This document shows, piece after piece, positions 53,186 to 62,810 of a stretch of 64,000 bases of DNA. Under the pieces are notes generated by a model, which was given only the letters and a program-made list of their open reading frames with translations, was not told the origin of the DNA and did no database searches. How positions within the stretch are numbered: position 1 is the first letter of the stretch; each line of letters begins with the position of its first letter. This DNA comes from an uncultured Prevotellaceae bacterium (GTDB lineage Bacteria; Bacteroidota; Bacteroidia; Bacteroidales; Muribaculaceae), in contig CAMYUW010000009.1 of the NCBI GenBank assembly GCA_947302275.1, positions 21,325-85,324 on the forward strand. The letters run 5' to 3'. The position numbers and the translations under genes are program-made.

Positions 53186-55240
53186 TTACTTGAGCAGACC
53201 GATGGAACGCTTCAAGAAACGGTCCAGTCCCTCGCCCTTGAGCATACCATTGCTCAGCAGTGCGATGTCGATGAGCTGGTGAACGCGGCTGTCGCCTGCA
53301 GCATAAGCCACGACTATGTTTTCTTTCTTCTTGCGCAACTCCTCGAGTTGTTTCTCATTCTCCTCAAGATCCTTCTTCTTGTCTTCGGGCACGCCCTTGT
53401 TGTCCTTGTCCAGGTCACGGATGGCCTTGACGACATTCTGGGTGGCCGTGATTTCCTCAGTGACCGGCTTGAGTTCGGCCTCAAGCGCCTGTTCGGCCTG
53501 TTCAACGACCTTCTGGATGAGCGGGTGCTTGGTGTTGAGCACCAGGCCATACATGTCGGGCATCTCGCCATAGAAGCTCATGCCGGGCTGGAAACGAGCC
53601 ATCTCCTTCATGCGGCGCATGTACTCGGCCTGAGTGATCACCACGGGCTTGTCATCGGGCGACATGGCAGCAAAGCCAACCATAAACTCGGCCTTCTCGA
53701 CGGGTGGAATCTGCGACTTGAACAAGGTCTGGGCGATTTCCTGCTGTTCGGGAGTGAACTGTGGCTTACTGTCGTCCTGCTTGCGGATGAGATTGTCAAG
53801 CACATCGCTGTCCACACGCACGAAGCGTATTTTGTCCTTGTCGAGCTTCTGCTCCAACATGCTCAGGAAGTGAACGTCCAGTTCGCCGTTCATCAGCAAT
53901 ACGTCATAGCCCTTGTCGGTGGCAGCCTTGATGTAGGCATACTGGGTCTCCTTGTCAGTGGCGTACAGGCAGATGATGTTGCCGTCCTTGTCTTTTTGCT
54001 CGCCCTCGACGAGTTTGCGGTAGTCCTCAATCTTGAAGAACTTGCCGTCGGTATTCTCGAGCAAGGCAAACTTGAGGCCGGAATCGCAGAACTTTTCATC
54101 GCTCAACATGCCGTACTCGATGAAAATCTTAATGTCGTTCCACTTCTTCTCAAATTCGTCAGGCTGGTTCTTGGCGATTTCTTCAAGGCGTGCAGCAACT
54201 TTCTTGGTGATATAGGTCGAAATCTTCTTGACGGCACGGTCACTCTGCAGGTAGCTGCGTGATACGTTCAAGGGGATGTCAGGACTGTCGATGACGCCTT
54301 GCAGCAGCATCAGCCAGTCGGGCACAACGCCCTCGACGCTATCGGTGACATACACCTGATTGCAATAGAGCTGAATGCGGTCCTTGAGGATGTCGAGATT
54401 GTTCTTGATCTTGGGGAAATAGAGGATACCCGTCAAGGTGAAAGGATAGTCCACGTTGAGGTGGATCCAGAACAGAGGATCGTCCTGCATCGGTTCAATG
54501 GCATGATAGAACTTGAGATAGTCCTCATCCTTGAGGTCGGCGGGCATGCGCGACCACAGCGGCTCAACGTCGTTGATGACCTTGTCCTTGTCGGTATCCT
54601 GATACTTGCCGTCTTTCCACTCCTGTTCTTTGCCGAAGATGATGGGCACGGGCAGGAAACGGCAATACTTCTTCAACAGGCCTTCGATGCGGGCAGTTTC
54701 GAGGAATTCTTTCTCATCGTCATCGAGGGTGAGGATGATGTCGGTACCGCGCTCGGTCTTGTCACAGTCTTGCATTTCAAACTCAGGCGAGCCGTCGCAG
54801 GTCCAGCTCACGGCCTTGGCACCCTCCTGCCAACTCAGCGTGCGAATTTCCACTTTCTTGGCCACCATGAAGGCCGAGTAGAAGCCCAAGCCGAAATGGC
54901 CGATAATGGCATTGGCGTTGTCCTTATATTTTTCAAGGAATTCCTCAGCACCCGAGAAGGCAATCTGATTGATATATTTGTCGATCTCATCGGCTGTCAT
55001 GCCGATACCGCTGTCACTCACCGTGAGCGTTCCAGCCTCCTTGTCCACAGCAACGTTGACACGCAGGCCCTCGGTCGAGCCTTTAAAATCGCCCGCACCT
55101 TGCAGGGTCTTCAGCTTTTGAGTTGCGTCAACAGCGTTGCTCACCAGTTCACGCAGGAAAATCTCATGATCACTGTACAGAAATTTTTTGATAACGGGGA
55201 AGATGTTGTTCGTCGTTACCCCAATAGTTCCTTTTGGCAT
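53186..55240 (-). CDS. htpG: Chaperone HtpG (Hsp90)
   Basis: The 684-residue protein has the GHKL ATPase N-terminus with ELVSNAVDATQKL, VSDSGIGMT and GHFGLGFYSAFMVA, then middle and C-terminal Hsp90 domains. It is about 60 residues longer than E. coli HtpG, mainly from a charged insertion around 590-625 (KDNKGVPEDKKKDLEENEK) as in other Bacteroidetes. It folds client proteins in the cytoplasm under stress. A GGTGAC/GTCACC dyad lies upstream at 55317-55333. Confidence 0.97.
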   Translation of the reverse strand: MPKGTIGVTTNNIFPVIKKFLYSDHEIFLRELVSNAVDATQKLKTLQGAGDFKGSTEGLRVNVAVDKEAGTLTVSDSGIGMTADEIDKYINQIAFSGAEEFLEKYKDNANAIIGHFGLGFYSAFMVAKKVEIRTLSWQEGAKAVSWTCDGSPEFEMQDCDKTERGTDIILTLDDDEKEFLETARIEGLLKKYCRFLPVPIIFGKEQEWKDGKYQDTDKDKVINDVEPLWSRMPADLKDEDYLKFYHAIEPMQDDPLFWIHLNVDYPFTLTGILYFPKIKNNLDILKDRIQLYCNQVYVTDSVEGVVPDWLMLLQGVIDSPDIPLNVSRSYLQSDRAVKKISTYITKKVAARLEEIAKNQPDEFEKKWNDIKIFIEYGMLSDEKFCDSGLKFALLENTDGKFFKIEDYRKLVEGEQKDKDGNIICLYATDKETQYAYIKAATDKGYDVLLMNGELDVHFLSMLEQKLDKDKIRFVRVDSDVLDNLIRKQDDSKPQFTPEQQEIAQTLFKSQIPPVEKAEFMVGFAAMSPDDKPVVITQAEYMRRMKEMARFQPGMSFYGEMPDMYGLVLNTKHPLIQKVVEQAEQALEAELKPVTEEITATQNVVKAIRDLDKDNKGVPEDKKKDLEENEKQLEELRKKKENIVVAYAAGDSRVHQLIDIALLSNGMLKGEGLDRFLKRSIGLLK

Positions 55241-55316
55241 AATTTATTGTAGTTTTTGATTTTTGAATTGTCTATTCTGCCCCATTCCACCTCAAAACCC
55301 ATGCCATTATATTAAA

Positions 55317-55333
55317 GGTGACAAATCGTCACC
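55317..55333. promoter_or_regulatory. Dyad between htpG and cotH-like gene
   Basis: GGTGAC (55317-55322) and GTCACC (55328-55333) form a 6-bp inverted repeat with a 5-bp centre, in the divergent gap. It could be an operator for either gene; no family is assigned. Confidence 0.3.
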
Positions 55334-55435
55334 CTCGACTGACAGGATACCCCCATTGGCATCAGCCTTCATCCTAACAAAAATGACCATAAACAAACGA
55401 TGAATCCACAATCATTCAGAAAAGGCTGGCATAAA

Positions 55436-55468
55436 TTTGGGCGAATTGAGCAATAATATCTATCTTTG
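55436..55468 (+). promoter_or_regulatory. Promoter of the CotH-like gene
   Basis: TTTG (55436-55439), a 21-bp gap and TATCTTTG (55461-55468) form a full pair, leaving a leader of about 40 bases. Confidence 0.75.
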
Positions 55469-55514
55469 CGGTCTAAAAGACATTAACCCACCAGATAACC
55501 CTAAATAATCGACA

Positions 55515-57251
55515 ATGATAAGGAGTATCATCATTTCGTTTTTAGCACTTACTCTCTCTGTCATGACGGCATCGGCAGAGGTTTTGTTCAATGGCAAGAA
55601 AGCCGCTGTCGATAACTTGACTGGCACCTGGCTGATATCAGTACCCATGGCAGTATTTGGCAACGACTATACCGCATCAGTAACCCTGAGCGAAACTGTC
55701 ACGCAGTTTTCCATCGATGGCGTGGAGATCAGCGACAGTGTGACCTTCAATAACGTGCAGCCTGGAGCAACCTATCATCTGCATGCTGTTGACGGAAGCA
55801 AAACCATCAATGCCGACATCCAGTTCACCTACTGGCCCGTGATTCAAATCTATGGCACATTTATCAAGCGCCCATATGCGACTGGTACGGTAGTCTATAC
55901 CCACCCCGACTCAAGCCTGCAGGAGACCATCAGCTCCCGCGTGCGCTGGGCAGGCAGTTCCACGACCCACGCCGAACGCAAGAAGCGCAATTACCATCTG
56001 AAGTTCTACAACGAGGATGGCACCAAGATGAACAAGTCTTTCTTCGGGCTGCGCAGTGATTTCCATTGGCGACTGGATGCCGGTCAGATTGACTTCGCCC
56101 GTGTGCGCAACCGTGTCTGCAAGGATATCTGGGCAGATTTCGGTTCTGCTCCCTACTATGCCGCCTATGAGCCAAAAACGGTCCGCAACTACTTCCGTGG
56201 CGATTTTGTCGAGGTCTTCGTCAATGATGAATACATGGGCATTTACAGCCTGAACGAGCACATGGACCGCCAGCAGATGAAACTCAAGCAATATGATTAT
56301 GAAAAAGGAGAGTTCCACGGAGGCCTGTGGAAGCCCATGCAACTGACTTCTACCACGTTATTCAAAGAGCTACCCGCTTTTGACGCCACGAGCAAGAACT
56401 GGGACGAGTTTGTCATCAAGTACCCCAACATCGATGACGTAACCCCGACCAATTACCAGACGCTGCATGACGCGATTTATTTCACCATGAACTCAACTGA
56501 CGCGGAATTTCTTGACAGTGCCGAGTATTACTTTGACATCCCGGTATTCCGAGACTATTACCTCTTCACGATTCTGATGCAAGCGCCTGACAATTACGGC
56601 AAAAATCTCTACTATGCATGCTATGATGTCGCTACCGACCCCCGACTGACAATCGGCATCTGGGATCTGGACTGCACTCAGGGACAATACTGGAGCAACA
56701 GCATCAACAATTACCATCACGCAGAAGTGGGCCCTGAAGTGGACTTCTACAAGACCATGTTAAGCGAACATCAGGTATTCAAACGTCTGTGCGAACTGGA
56801 TTCTTCATTCCATGGGCTGGCTACTGAACGCTACTGGGAACTTCGTTCCACTGTCTTCAACCCCGACAGCATCATGGCTCGATACAAAGTTTATTTTGAC
56901 GAGATGAAAGCGTGTGGAGCCGACCAACGTGAAATCAGGCGATGGACCGGCGGCATTGACTTGGGGTACCATGTGATGAACTTTGATACAGAATACGAAT
57001 ACCTGAGCGACTGGTGGACCCGCCACATCGCTTTTCTTGACGAGCGTATTTTTGTCCCCTATCCCGAAGGTGACCTGAACTTTGACAGGAAGTTCAGCAT
57101 CAATGACATCATTATCCTCATTGACTACCTGCTAGGGGCAAAGCCTGAGGGCTTCAATAGCTACAAGGCTGATTATGACCAAAATGGAACAATCAGCATC
57201 AAGGACGCTGTCAATATGATTGACAAACTGATTCAACAATCGGATATTTAA
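55515..57251 (+). CDS. Secreted CotH-kinase-family protein with dockerin
   Basis: The 578-residue protein has a signal peptide (about 1-22), an N-terminal beta domain (about 25-120) and a CotH kinase domain (about 130-480). The latter is seen in FVEVFVNDEYMGIYSLNEHMDRQQ and the metal-binding WDLDCTQGQYW. The C-terminus (about 515-578) is a dockerin pair (GDLNFDRKFSINDIIILID and DYDQNGTISIKDAVNMID). CotH proteins are atypical protein kinases of spore coats; in gut bacteria they occur on secreted proteins of unknown targets. Extracellular phosphorylation is a possible role, by inference. Confidence 0.88.
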   Translation: MIRSIIISFLALTLSVMTASAEVLFNGKKAAVDNLTGTWLISVPMAVFGNDYTASVTLSETVTQFSIDGVEISDSVTFNNVQPGATYHLHAVDGSKTINADIQFTYWPVIQIYGTFIKRPYATGTVVYTHPDSSLQETISSRVRWAGSSTTHAERKKRNYHLKFYNEDGTKMNKSFFGLRSDFHWRLDAGQIDFARVRNRVCKDIWADFGSAPYYAAYEPKTVRNYFRGDFVEVFVNDEYMGIYSLNEHMDRQQMKLKQYDYEKGEFHGGLWKPMQLTSTTLFKELPAFDATSKNWDEFVIKYPNIDDVTPTNYQTLHDAIYFTMNSTDAEFLDSAEYYFDIPVFRDYYLFTILMQAPDNYGKNLYYACYDVATDPRLTIGIWDLDCTQGQYWSNSINNYHHAEVGPEVDFYKTMLSEHQVFKRLCELDSSFHGLATERYWELRSTVFNPDSIMARYKVYFDEMKACGADQREIRRWTGGIDLGYHVMNFDTEYEYLSDWWTRHIAFLDERIFVPYPEGDLNFDRKFSINDIIILIDYLLGAKPEGFNSYKADYDQNGTISIKDAVNMIDKLIQQSDI

Positions 57252-57260
57252 GTCCCCCTC

Positions 57261-57497
57261 TTAACCCTCTAGCAAGCGGACGTAACCGAAGATACCCTCC
57301 TCGCGGTTAATAATGCTATAATTATCCAGCTCATCGACAACCTCCCATCCAGTGGGATCGGTTGGGTCGATGCTATGCTCCAGCATATCGCACAATTCGG
57401 CAAACTTATCCATGGCTGACTGCTCGTCCTTGCAGTTGTACACATCGCTCATCGACGAGTCCTCGCTCTGGTACTCAAAAACCACCCGATATCTCAT
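57261..57497 (-). CDS. Small acidic protein of unknown function
   Basis: The 78-residue protein is acidic (many Asp/Glu), with an N-terminal strand MRYRVVFEYQSED, a helix around EQSAMDKFAELCDMLEHS and further strands. It has no signal peptide or known motif. It lies 44 bp upstream of the rfbB stop on the same strand, so it is not the first gene of that transcript. Frame length and composition support a real gene. Confidence 0.55.
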   Translation of the reverse strand: MRYRVVFEYQSEDSSMSDVYNCKDEQSAMDKFAELCDMLEHSIDPTDPTGWEVVDELDNYSIINREEGIFGYVRLLEG

Positions 57498-57540
57498 AAT
57501 GAACTATCACTGTTTTAAAGATCACAAGATCTAGTGGAAC

Positions 57541-58740
57541 TTACCGATTGCCGTACATTTCTTCGTAGTATTTCTGGTAGTCGCCGCTGGTGACGCTGTT
57601 CACCCAGGGCTGGTGGTCGAGGTTCCAGCGGATGGTCTTCTCAATGCCGACAGTGAAGGGGGTCTCAGGGTACCAACCGAGTTCGCGTGCTATCTTGCTG
57701 GGGTCGATGGCATAACGCATGTCGTGGCCAGGACGGTCGGTGACAAACTCGATAAGGTCATTATTGATGACGTCGAGGTCACACTTGAGCAACTGCTGGT
57801 ATTCGGGTTCCTCATGCATGATGCGCGCAATGATGGCAATAACCTGCTTGACGATGTTAATATTGCTCTCCTCGTTGAATCCACCGATATTATATACCTC
57901 ACCAACGGTGCCCTGGCGCAAAACCAGGTCTATGCCCTTGCAGTGATCCTCGACGTAGAGCCAGTCACGCACGTTCTCACCCTTGCCATAGACGGGCAGT
58001 TTCTTGCCTTCAAGGATATTCTTGATGATGAGAGGTATGAGTTTCTCGGGGAAGTGATATGGACCGTAGTTGTTGCTGCAACGAGTGATATTCACGGGCA
58101 GTCCGTAGGTCTCGTGATAGGCCATCGTAATCAGGTCGGCACTGGTTTTGCTGGCCGAATAAGGAGAGCGGGGTGCCAGCGGAGTTGCTTCGGTAAAGAA
58201 TTGGCGGCCATAAGTCTTGAGATCGGTACGGCCCTCGATGACCTCACGCACATCATCGCTCACCTCAAGCTCATGCGGCTCGTCATAGTCCTTTGAGAGC
58301 GAACCGTAAACCTCGTCGGTCGAAATCTGGAGGTATTTCTTGCCTGGTGCATAGGTGTTGCGTCCCTGGGCATCCTTGCCAAGGAACCATGCCTCACGGG
58401 CGCAGTCGAGCATATTCTGGGTTCCCAAAATGTTTACTTCCAAGAAAAGGCGCGGATTGGTGATGCTGCGGTCCACATGGCTCTCAGCGGCAAAGTTGAC
58501 GATGTAGTCCACATCAAATTCCTGCATAATTCCCTGCACCAGCTCATGGTCACGAACGTCGCCACGGACAAATGTGACATTAGACCGCTCAATCTCGTCC
58601 TTAATCGAAGCGAGGTTGCCGGCATAGGTCAATGCATCGAGGATGATCACCTCGATATTGTCACCATACTTACTGAGGATGTATTTCACAAAGTTCGAGC
58701 CGATGAATCCGGCTGCTCCAGTCACAAGATAAGTCTTCAT
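57541..58740 (-). CDS. rfbB: dTDP-glucose 4,6-dehydratase
   Basis: ATG at 58738-58740 gives 399 residues beginning MKTYLVTGAAGFIGSN; an in-frame upstream ATG ten codons earlier is less likely because it would sit at the -7 box. The SDR motifs are STDEVYGSL (Thr/Asp/Glu active site) and the tyrosine-lysine pair in PYSASKTSADL. It makes dTDP-4-keto-6-deoxyglucose for rhamnose and related sugars. It is longer than the usual 350-360 residues because of insertions (for example around 130-200). No other rfb genes are adjacent. Confidence 0.94.
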   Translation of the reverse strand: MKTYLVTGAAGFIGSNFVKYILSKYGDNIEVIILDALTYAGNLASIKDEIERSNVTFVRGDVRDHELVQGIMQEFDVDYIVNFAAESHVDRSITNPRLFLEVNILGTQNMLDCAREAWFLGKDAQGRNTYAPGKKYLQISTDEVYGSLSKDYDEPHELEVSDDVREVIEGRTDLKTYGRQFFTEATPLAPRSPYSASKTSADLITMAYHETYGLPVNITRCSNNYGPYHFPEKLIPLIIKNILEGKKLPVYGKGENVRDWLYVEDHCKGIDLVLRQGTVGEVYNIGGFNEESNINIVKQVIAIIARIMHEEPEYQQLLKCDLDVINNDLIEFVTDRPGHDMRYAIDPSKIARELGWYPETPFTVGIEKTIRWNLDHQPWVNSVTSGDYQKYYEEMYGNR

Positions 58741-58767
58741 AATGTTGTAAAGGTTTGATTTAATCCA

Positions 58768-58775
58768 CAAAGGTA
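58768..58775 (-). promoter_or_regulatory. -7 box of rfbB
   Basis: The minus strand reads TACCTTTG 28 bp before the start at 58740. It supports this start over the upstream ATG at 58770. Confidence 0.5.
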
Positions 58776-58798
58776 AAGATTTTCATCAAAAAAATATA

Positions 58799-58806
58799 TA
58801 ATTTTG
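58799..58806 (+). promoter_or_regulatory. -7 box of the patatin-barrel gene
   Basis: TAATTTTG (58799-58806) lies 21 bp before ATG 58828 and overlaps the alternative ATG-less upstream frame, which supports 58828 as the start. Confidence 0.55.
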
Positions 58807-58827
58807 CCCCAAAAAACAATACCATCT

Positions 58828-60870
58828 ATGAAACGAGTCCTTATTTCCCTTATCATGTTGCTGACAATTATCGGCATTGTTGCCCAGCCCATACCCACCA
58901 AGCGCAAGAAAGTGGCCGTTGTTTTATGCGGTGGCGGCGCAATGGGCACCATTCACATCGGTGCACTCAAGGTGCTGGAAGAGGCCGGCATGCCTATCGA
59001 TATGGTCACTGGCACGTCAATGGGCAGCATCATCGGCGGCATGTATGCCGTGGGCTATGATGCGGCCGATATCGAAGAAATTATCAACAGCATGGACTGG
59101 GGCGACATCCTGCGCGACCGCCTGTCGATGAGAAACCAGACGCTTGACGAGCGAGAGAAACAAAATATCTACCTGTTTGACTACCGCATCTTCCTTGACA
59201 AAAGCCAGGACACGCTGGCAGGAGGCTTCATCCGAGGAATCAACGTCGAGAAAACCTTGCGCCACTACCTGCGCCAACCCGAGGACATCGACTTCAAGTC
59301 GCTGCCCCGCCCTTTCGGGTGCATTGCGACCGACCTGATCACCGACAGCGAGGTGGTGCTCGATCATGGTTCGCTGGCCAGGTCAATCCGCGCCAGCATG
59401 GCAGTGCCCGGTGTCTTTGCCCCAGTGAGAATGGATCCTTATATCCTAGTTGACGGCGGCACCAAGAACAATTTCCCTGCCGACCTGGCGCGCAAGATGG
59501 GAGCCGACATCGTCATTGGTATCAGGACAGATTTGGGCCTGAATGATAAATATTACTCTACGTCCGATATTTTGGAGCGTTCGGTGGGAGCCGACATTCA
59601 CAACCGCAGCGATGAAAATGACAAGTATTGCGACCTCATCATCCGTGTACCTGTTAGAGGTTATTCCGCAGCTCACTTTTATCGCTCAGCCATCAAGGAA
59701 CTGATCAAGCGCGGCGAGGAAGCCACAAGGGCCCAGATGGATTCCATCATGATACTGAAGAGAATGGTCGGTGTACCCGAGGACTACAGGCCCGATTACA
59801 GCATCATCAACCTGGAAGACATAGATAACACCCAAGCCGGCAAACTCGTAAATGAGGAGAATGCCAAGAACTCCATCAAGGCGAGCGTGGGTCTGCGCTA
59901 TGACAACGAGGAACTGGTAGCCGCCCAGGTTGGCGCGACCTATTACTTCGGCAACAAACTGGATAAGACGCTGGATCTCACGCTCAGGCTGGGCAAGCGC
60001 ACCATGGGCCGCCTGGCTTGGAACATGATGCCCAAGCAACACCGCAAGATCGGCCTGTCTTATGAAATCTGGCATGAGAACATTGACCTGTATATGGGGA
60101 AGTACCGTTCAGACAACATAAAATTCATCTATCAGAAGGCCAATGCCACCCTGCTTTCGCTCGATGCCTTCAACTTCAACTTCGACCTGGGCATCTCTTG
60201 GGAACACTACCACCACTACGATATACTGTCAAGCCAGTATAGCGTCGATTATTTCTCGAATTACAAACACCTCTTCAAGGATTTCGAATACTACTTCAAC
60301 TACCATGCCAGCGCACGGTACAACACCGAGGACCACTGGTATTTTACCAACCGAGGCATGCGTGCCGAGGTACAATATGCCTACTACACTGACAATTTCG
60401 CCCAATGGAAGGGCCATGCAGGCTTCAGCGAAGTAGCAGCCCATTGGCGCATGACACTGCCACTGACCAGCACAACCCATCTGCAACCCATGGTCTATGG
60501 ACGCATGATGTTTGGCAAAGACCTGCCCGCCACTACCTTGAACATGCTGGGCGGCAACCGCGGCGGCATCTATTATGCCCAGCAATTGCCATTCTCTGGC
60601 TTCGGCCACTGCCATCTCATTGACAGTAAATTACTGGTTGCAGGCCTCAAGGTGCAACAGCGCCTGTTCAAGGAGCACTACATGATGATTAAGGGAGACG
60701 CCGCCATGCATAGCGAAAAAGCGGACCGCATCTTCAAGAGGAAACCCATCTGGGGTGCCCAACTCGCCTATGCCTACAACAGCATCCTCGGCCCCCTGGG
60801 CGGTTCCATTGGCTGGAGCGACCTCACCAAGCAAGTCTCCATATACATCAATCTGGGCTTCGAATTCTAG
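58828..60870 (+). CDS. Patatin-like phospholipase fused to an outer-membrane barrel
   Basis: ATG 58828 gives 680 residues with a signal peptide (MKRVLISLIMLLTIIGIVAQ). The patatin domain (about 28-230) has the oxyanion GGGAMG, the nucleophile serine in GTSMGS and the aspartate in LVDGGTKNNFP. A linker follows, then a BamA/TamA-type beta-barrel to the final LGFEF. The layout matches PlpD-type (type Vd) secreted phospholipases or surface patatins of Bacteroidetes. It should act on phospholipids at the cell surface. Confidence 0.9.
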   Translation: MKRVLISLIMLLTIIGIVAQPIPTKRKKVAVVLCGGGAMGTIHIGALKVLEEAGMPIDMVTGTSMGSIIGGMYAVGYDAADIEEIINSMDWGDILRDRLSMRNQTLDEREKQNIYLFDYRIFLDKSQDTLAGGFIRGINVEKTLRHYLRQPEDIDFKSLPRPFGCIATDLITDSEVVLDHGSLARSIRASMAVPGVFAPVRMDPYILVDGGTKNNFPADLARKMGADIVIGIRTDLGLNDKYYSTSDILERSVGADIHNRSDENDKYCDLIIRVPVRGYSAAHFYRSAIKELIKRGEEATRAQMDSIMILKRMVGVPEDYRPDYSIINLEDIDNTQAGKLVNEENAKNSIKASVGLRYDNEELVAAQVGATYYFGNKLDKTLDLTLRLGKRTMGRLAWNMMPKQHRKIGLSYEIWHENIDLYMGKYRSDNIKFIYQKANATLLSLDAFNFNFDLGISWEHYHHYDILSSQYSVDYFSNYKHLFKDFEYYFNYHASARYNTEDHWYFTNRGMRAEVQYAYYTDNFAQWKGHAGFSEVAAHWRMTLPLTSTTHLQPMVYGRMMFGKDLPATTLNMLGGNRGGIYYAQQLPFSGFGHCHLIDSKLLVAGLKVQQRLFKEHYMMIKGDAAMHSEKADRIFKRKPIWGAQLAYAYNSILGPLGGSIGWSDLTKQVSIYINLGFEF

Positions 60871-61129
60871 TCCCCAAAACAACAGCCCCAACAATAACAT
60901 TTAGAAAAGGAAAACAATAAATACAATTTATTCATTTTCGAGGGTTTTGAATTTGTTGAACCTGTCGTTTTCCAATTCTGTCCGCGACTACAGGTGTGTA
61001 CGTCAGCAGGAATTCATTATGTCTTACCCTTTAATTCATTTGTTGGGGAGATATTTGGCTAAGAGTGTAAAATATTTTTACACAAAAATGCAAATCGGAT
61101 AGCGTGTCGGCATTTTTCAGCAAAATAAT
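60871..61129. other. Gene-free stretch with one dyad
   Basis: No gene is seen. A perfect 8-bp inverted repeat GTGTAAAA/TTTTACAC with a TAT centre (61065-61083) lies 47 bp upstream of the next promoter and could bind a regulator. Confidence 0.4.
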
Positions 61130-61161
61130 TTTGACATACTTGTAGCGAATATTTACTTTTG
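61130..61161 (+). promoter_or_regulatory. Promoter of the M16-like gene
   Basis: TTTG (61130-61133), a 20-bp gap and TACTTTTG (61154-61161) form a full pair, about 65 bp before the start codon. Confidence 0.75.
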
Positions 61162-61228
61162 TGACGAGTAATCAGGACACGCGGTGTCCTTCCTCAATCG
61201 AAACTAGTATCAACAACCATAAACTGCA

Positions 61229-62659
61229 ATGACTATGAGAATGAAGAGTATTTCCATTATGCTGCTACTACTGTCCGCAGCATTATGCGCCAACGTGATG
61301 ATGGCCGATAATGTAAATCAGAAGATCCTAATGTCTAAACTGCCCCAAAAGGGCAAAATCGTCAAGGAGAGTTTCAATGAGGCCCTTGGTGTCAAGGATC
61401 TTGAACTGAGCAATGGGGTGCGTGTGCTGCTCAAGCACACCGATTACGAGCCTGACAATATCTGGATGCACGCCACGCAACGCGGTGGCAGCTCGTTGTA
61501 TGGCCAGAAGGATTGGGCCAACTGCGAGAGATTCAACGCTGTCATTAAAGCCAGCGGATTAGGCGGCTTCAGCAATATGGAGTTAAAGCATGCCCTCGAT
61601 GGCAAGAATATTGAAATGGGCTTTAGCATGGACACCTATGAGGACGCACTCTGGGGCTCATCCACTGTTAAAGACCTGGAAACCCTTTTCCAACTTGCTT
61701 ATCTGCAATTCACCGATGTGACCAAGGATGAGAACAGCTATAACTCGCTCATCAAGGCCATGGAAAAGGAACTCAAGGAGGATGAGCAGAGTCCCGACCT
61801 CTTGTTTTTTGGGGAAGATGTGTTTATGGACTCTATCATGAGTATCACGTCTGACCACAACTGGCGCGACAAGATTTTCAAGTCAACAGATGTGGCACGT
61901 CTCAACTACGACCGCATCCTCGAGATTGCCCGAGAACGCACTGCCAATGCCGCGGGTTATACCTTCGTAATCATTGGCTCGTTTGACGAGGCTGCCATCT
62001 GTCCGCTCATTGAGCAATACATCGCCTCGCTGCCAGCCAACAAGGCTGTGAAGTCCAACTGGGTCAATGTAGCCACTTACCCCCAACGGGAAACCATCTG
62101 CCACTTTACCCACAAGATGGATGATCCCCGAGCAGAGATCAACATCAGGTGGATTAACACCCAGATCCCGTATAGCTTTGAGAATGACATCAAGGCAAAT
62201 ATTCTGAGCGATATCCTCAAATTTAAAAGATACCGTGAAAGAATCCGTGTTGATAACGCTGGCGTCTATCATGAAGTGGGAGGCAATCATCAGCACTACA
62301 TGCAGGGCGATATACCTTTCACCGAGGTCCACACCTTTGTTACCCTCAAGCCTGAGTTTGCCGACGAAGCCGTCCATATTATGAAGGAGGAAATGACAAA
62401 GGCCTGCGAGCACATTGATGAAGCCAGCTTTGAGGAATTCAAGCAAGAGAAACTCAATTTCTATGCGAACCGAAACAGCAATGACAACTTCTACTGGATG
62501 AGAGCCATCGAGCACTATGCTTCAACCGGTGAAATCGATCTCGGCAACGACGACGTACAAATCATTCAAGCCCTGACTCCCGAGGACATCTCAGCCTTTG
62601 CCCGCAAACTGCTGACTACAGGCAACATGATCGAGATTGTCATGACTCCCGGCAAATAA
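61229..62659 (+). CDS. M16 peptidase-like protein lacking the catalytic half
   Basis: The 476-residue protein has a signal peptide (about 1-27) and then aligns with the second half of 900-residue Bacteroidales M16 (insulinase/PqqL) peptidases: LSNGVRVLLKHTDY, RGGSSLYGQKDWANCERF, SGLGGFSNMELKHAL and TFVIIGSFDEAA. The zinc motif HxxEH belongs to the first half and is absent. The signal peptide appears joined straight to the non-catalytic half, so an internal deletion or domain split is likely. It has its own full promoter and an intact frame, so it seems functional, perhaps as a partner or substrate-binding subunit. Met 3 or 5 codons in are alternative starts. Confidence 0.82.
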   Translation: MTMRMKSISIMLLLLSAALCANVMMADNVNQKILMSKLPQKGKIVKESFNEALGVKDLELSNGVRVLLKHTDYEPDNIWMHATQRGGSSLYGQKDWANCERFNAVIKASGLGGFSNMELKHALDGKNIEMGFSMDTYEDALWGSSTVKDLETLFQLAYLQFTDVTKDENSYNSLIKAMEKELKEDEQSPDLLFFGEDVFMDSIMSITSDHNWRDKIFKSTDVARLNYDRILEIARERTANAAGYTFVIIGSFDEAAICPLIEQYIASLPANKAVKSNWVNVATYPQRETICHFTHKMDDPRAEINIRWINTQIPYSFENDIKANILSDILKFKRYRERIRVDNAGVYHEVGGNHQHYMQGDIPFTEVHTFVTLKPEFADEAVHIMKEEMTKACEHIDEASFEEFKQEKLNFYANRNSNDNFYWMRAIEHYASTGEIDLGNDDVQIIQALTPEDISAFARKLLTTGNMIEIVMTPGK

Positions 62660-62687
62660 CAATGAAAGACTAATATAAACAGAAAAG

Positions 62688-62725
62688 TGAGGATGTGCCA
62701 GTTTGTTGACACATCCTCATTATTG
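62688..62725 (+). terminator. Terminator after the M16-like gene
   Basis: TGAGGATGTG (62688-62697) pairs with CACATCCTCA (62710-62719), with a 12-base loop and TTATTG after it. Confidence 0.75.
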
Positions 62726-62810
62726 TGCATGTATTTGATAAAATACAGTTTCTTAACAATTCATCTTAGGCGTTAGGCTTTAGGGCTGATATTAACTTCT
62801 AACTCCTAAC

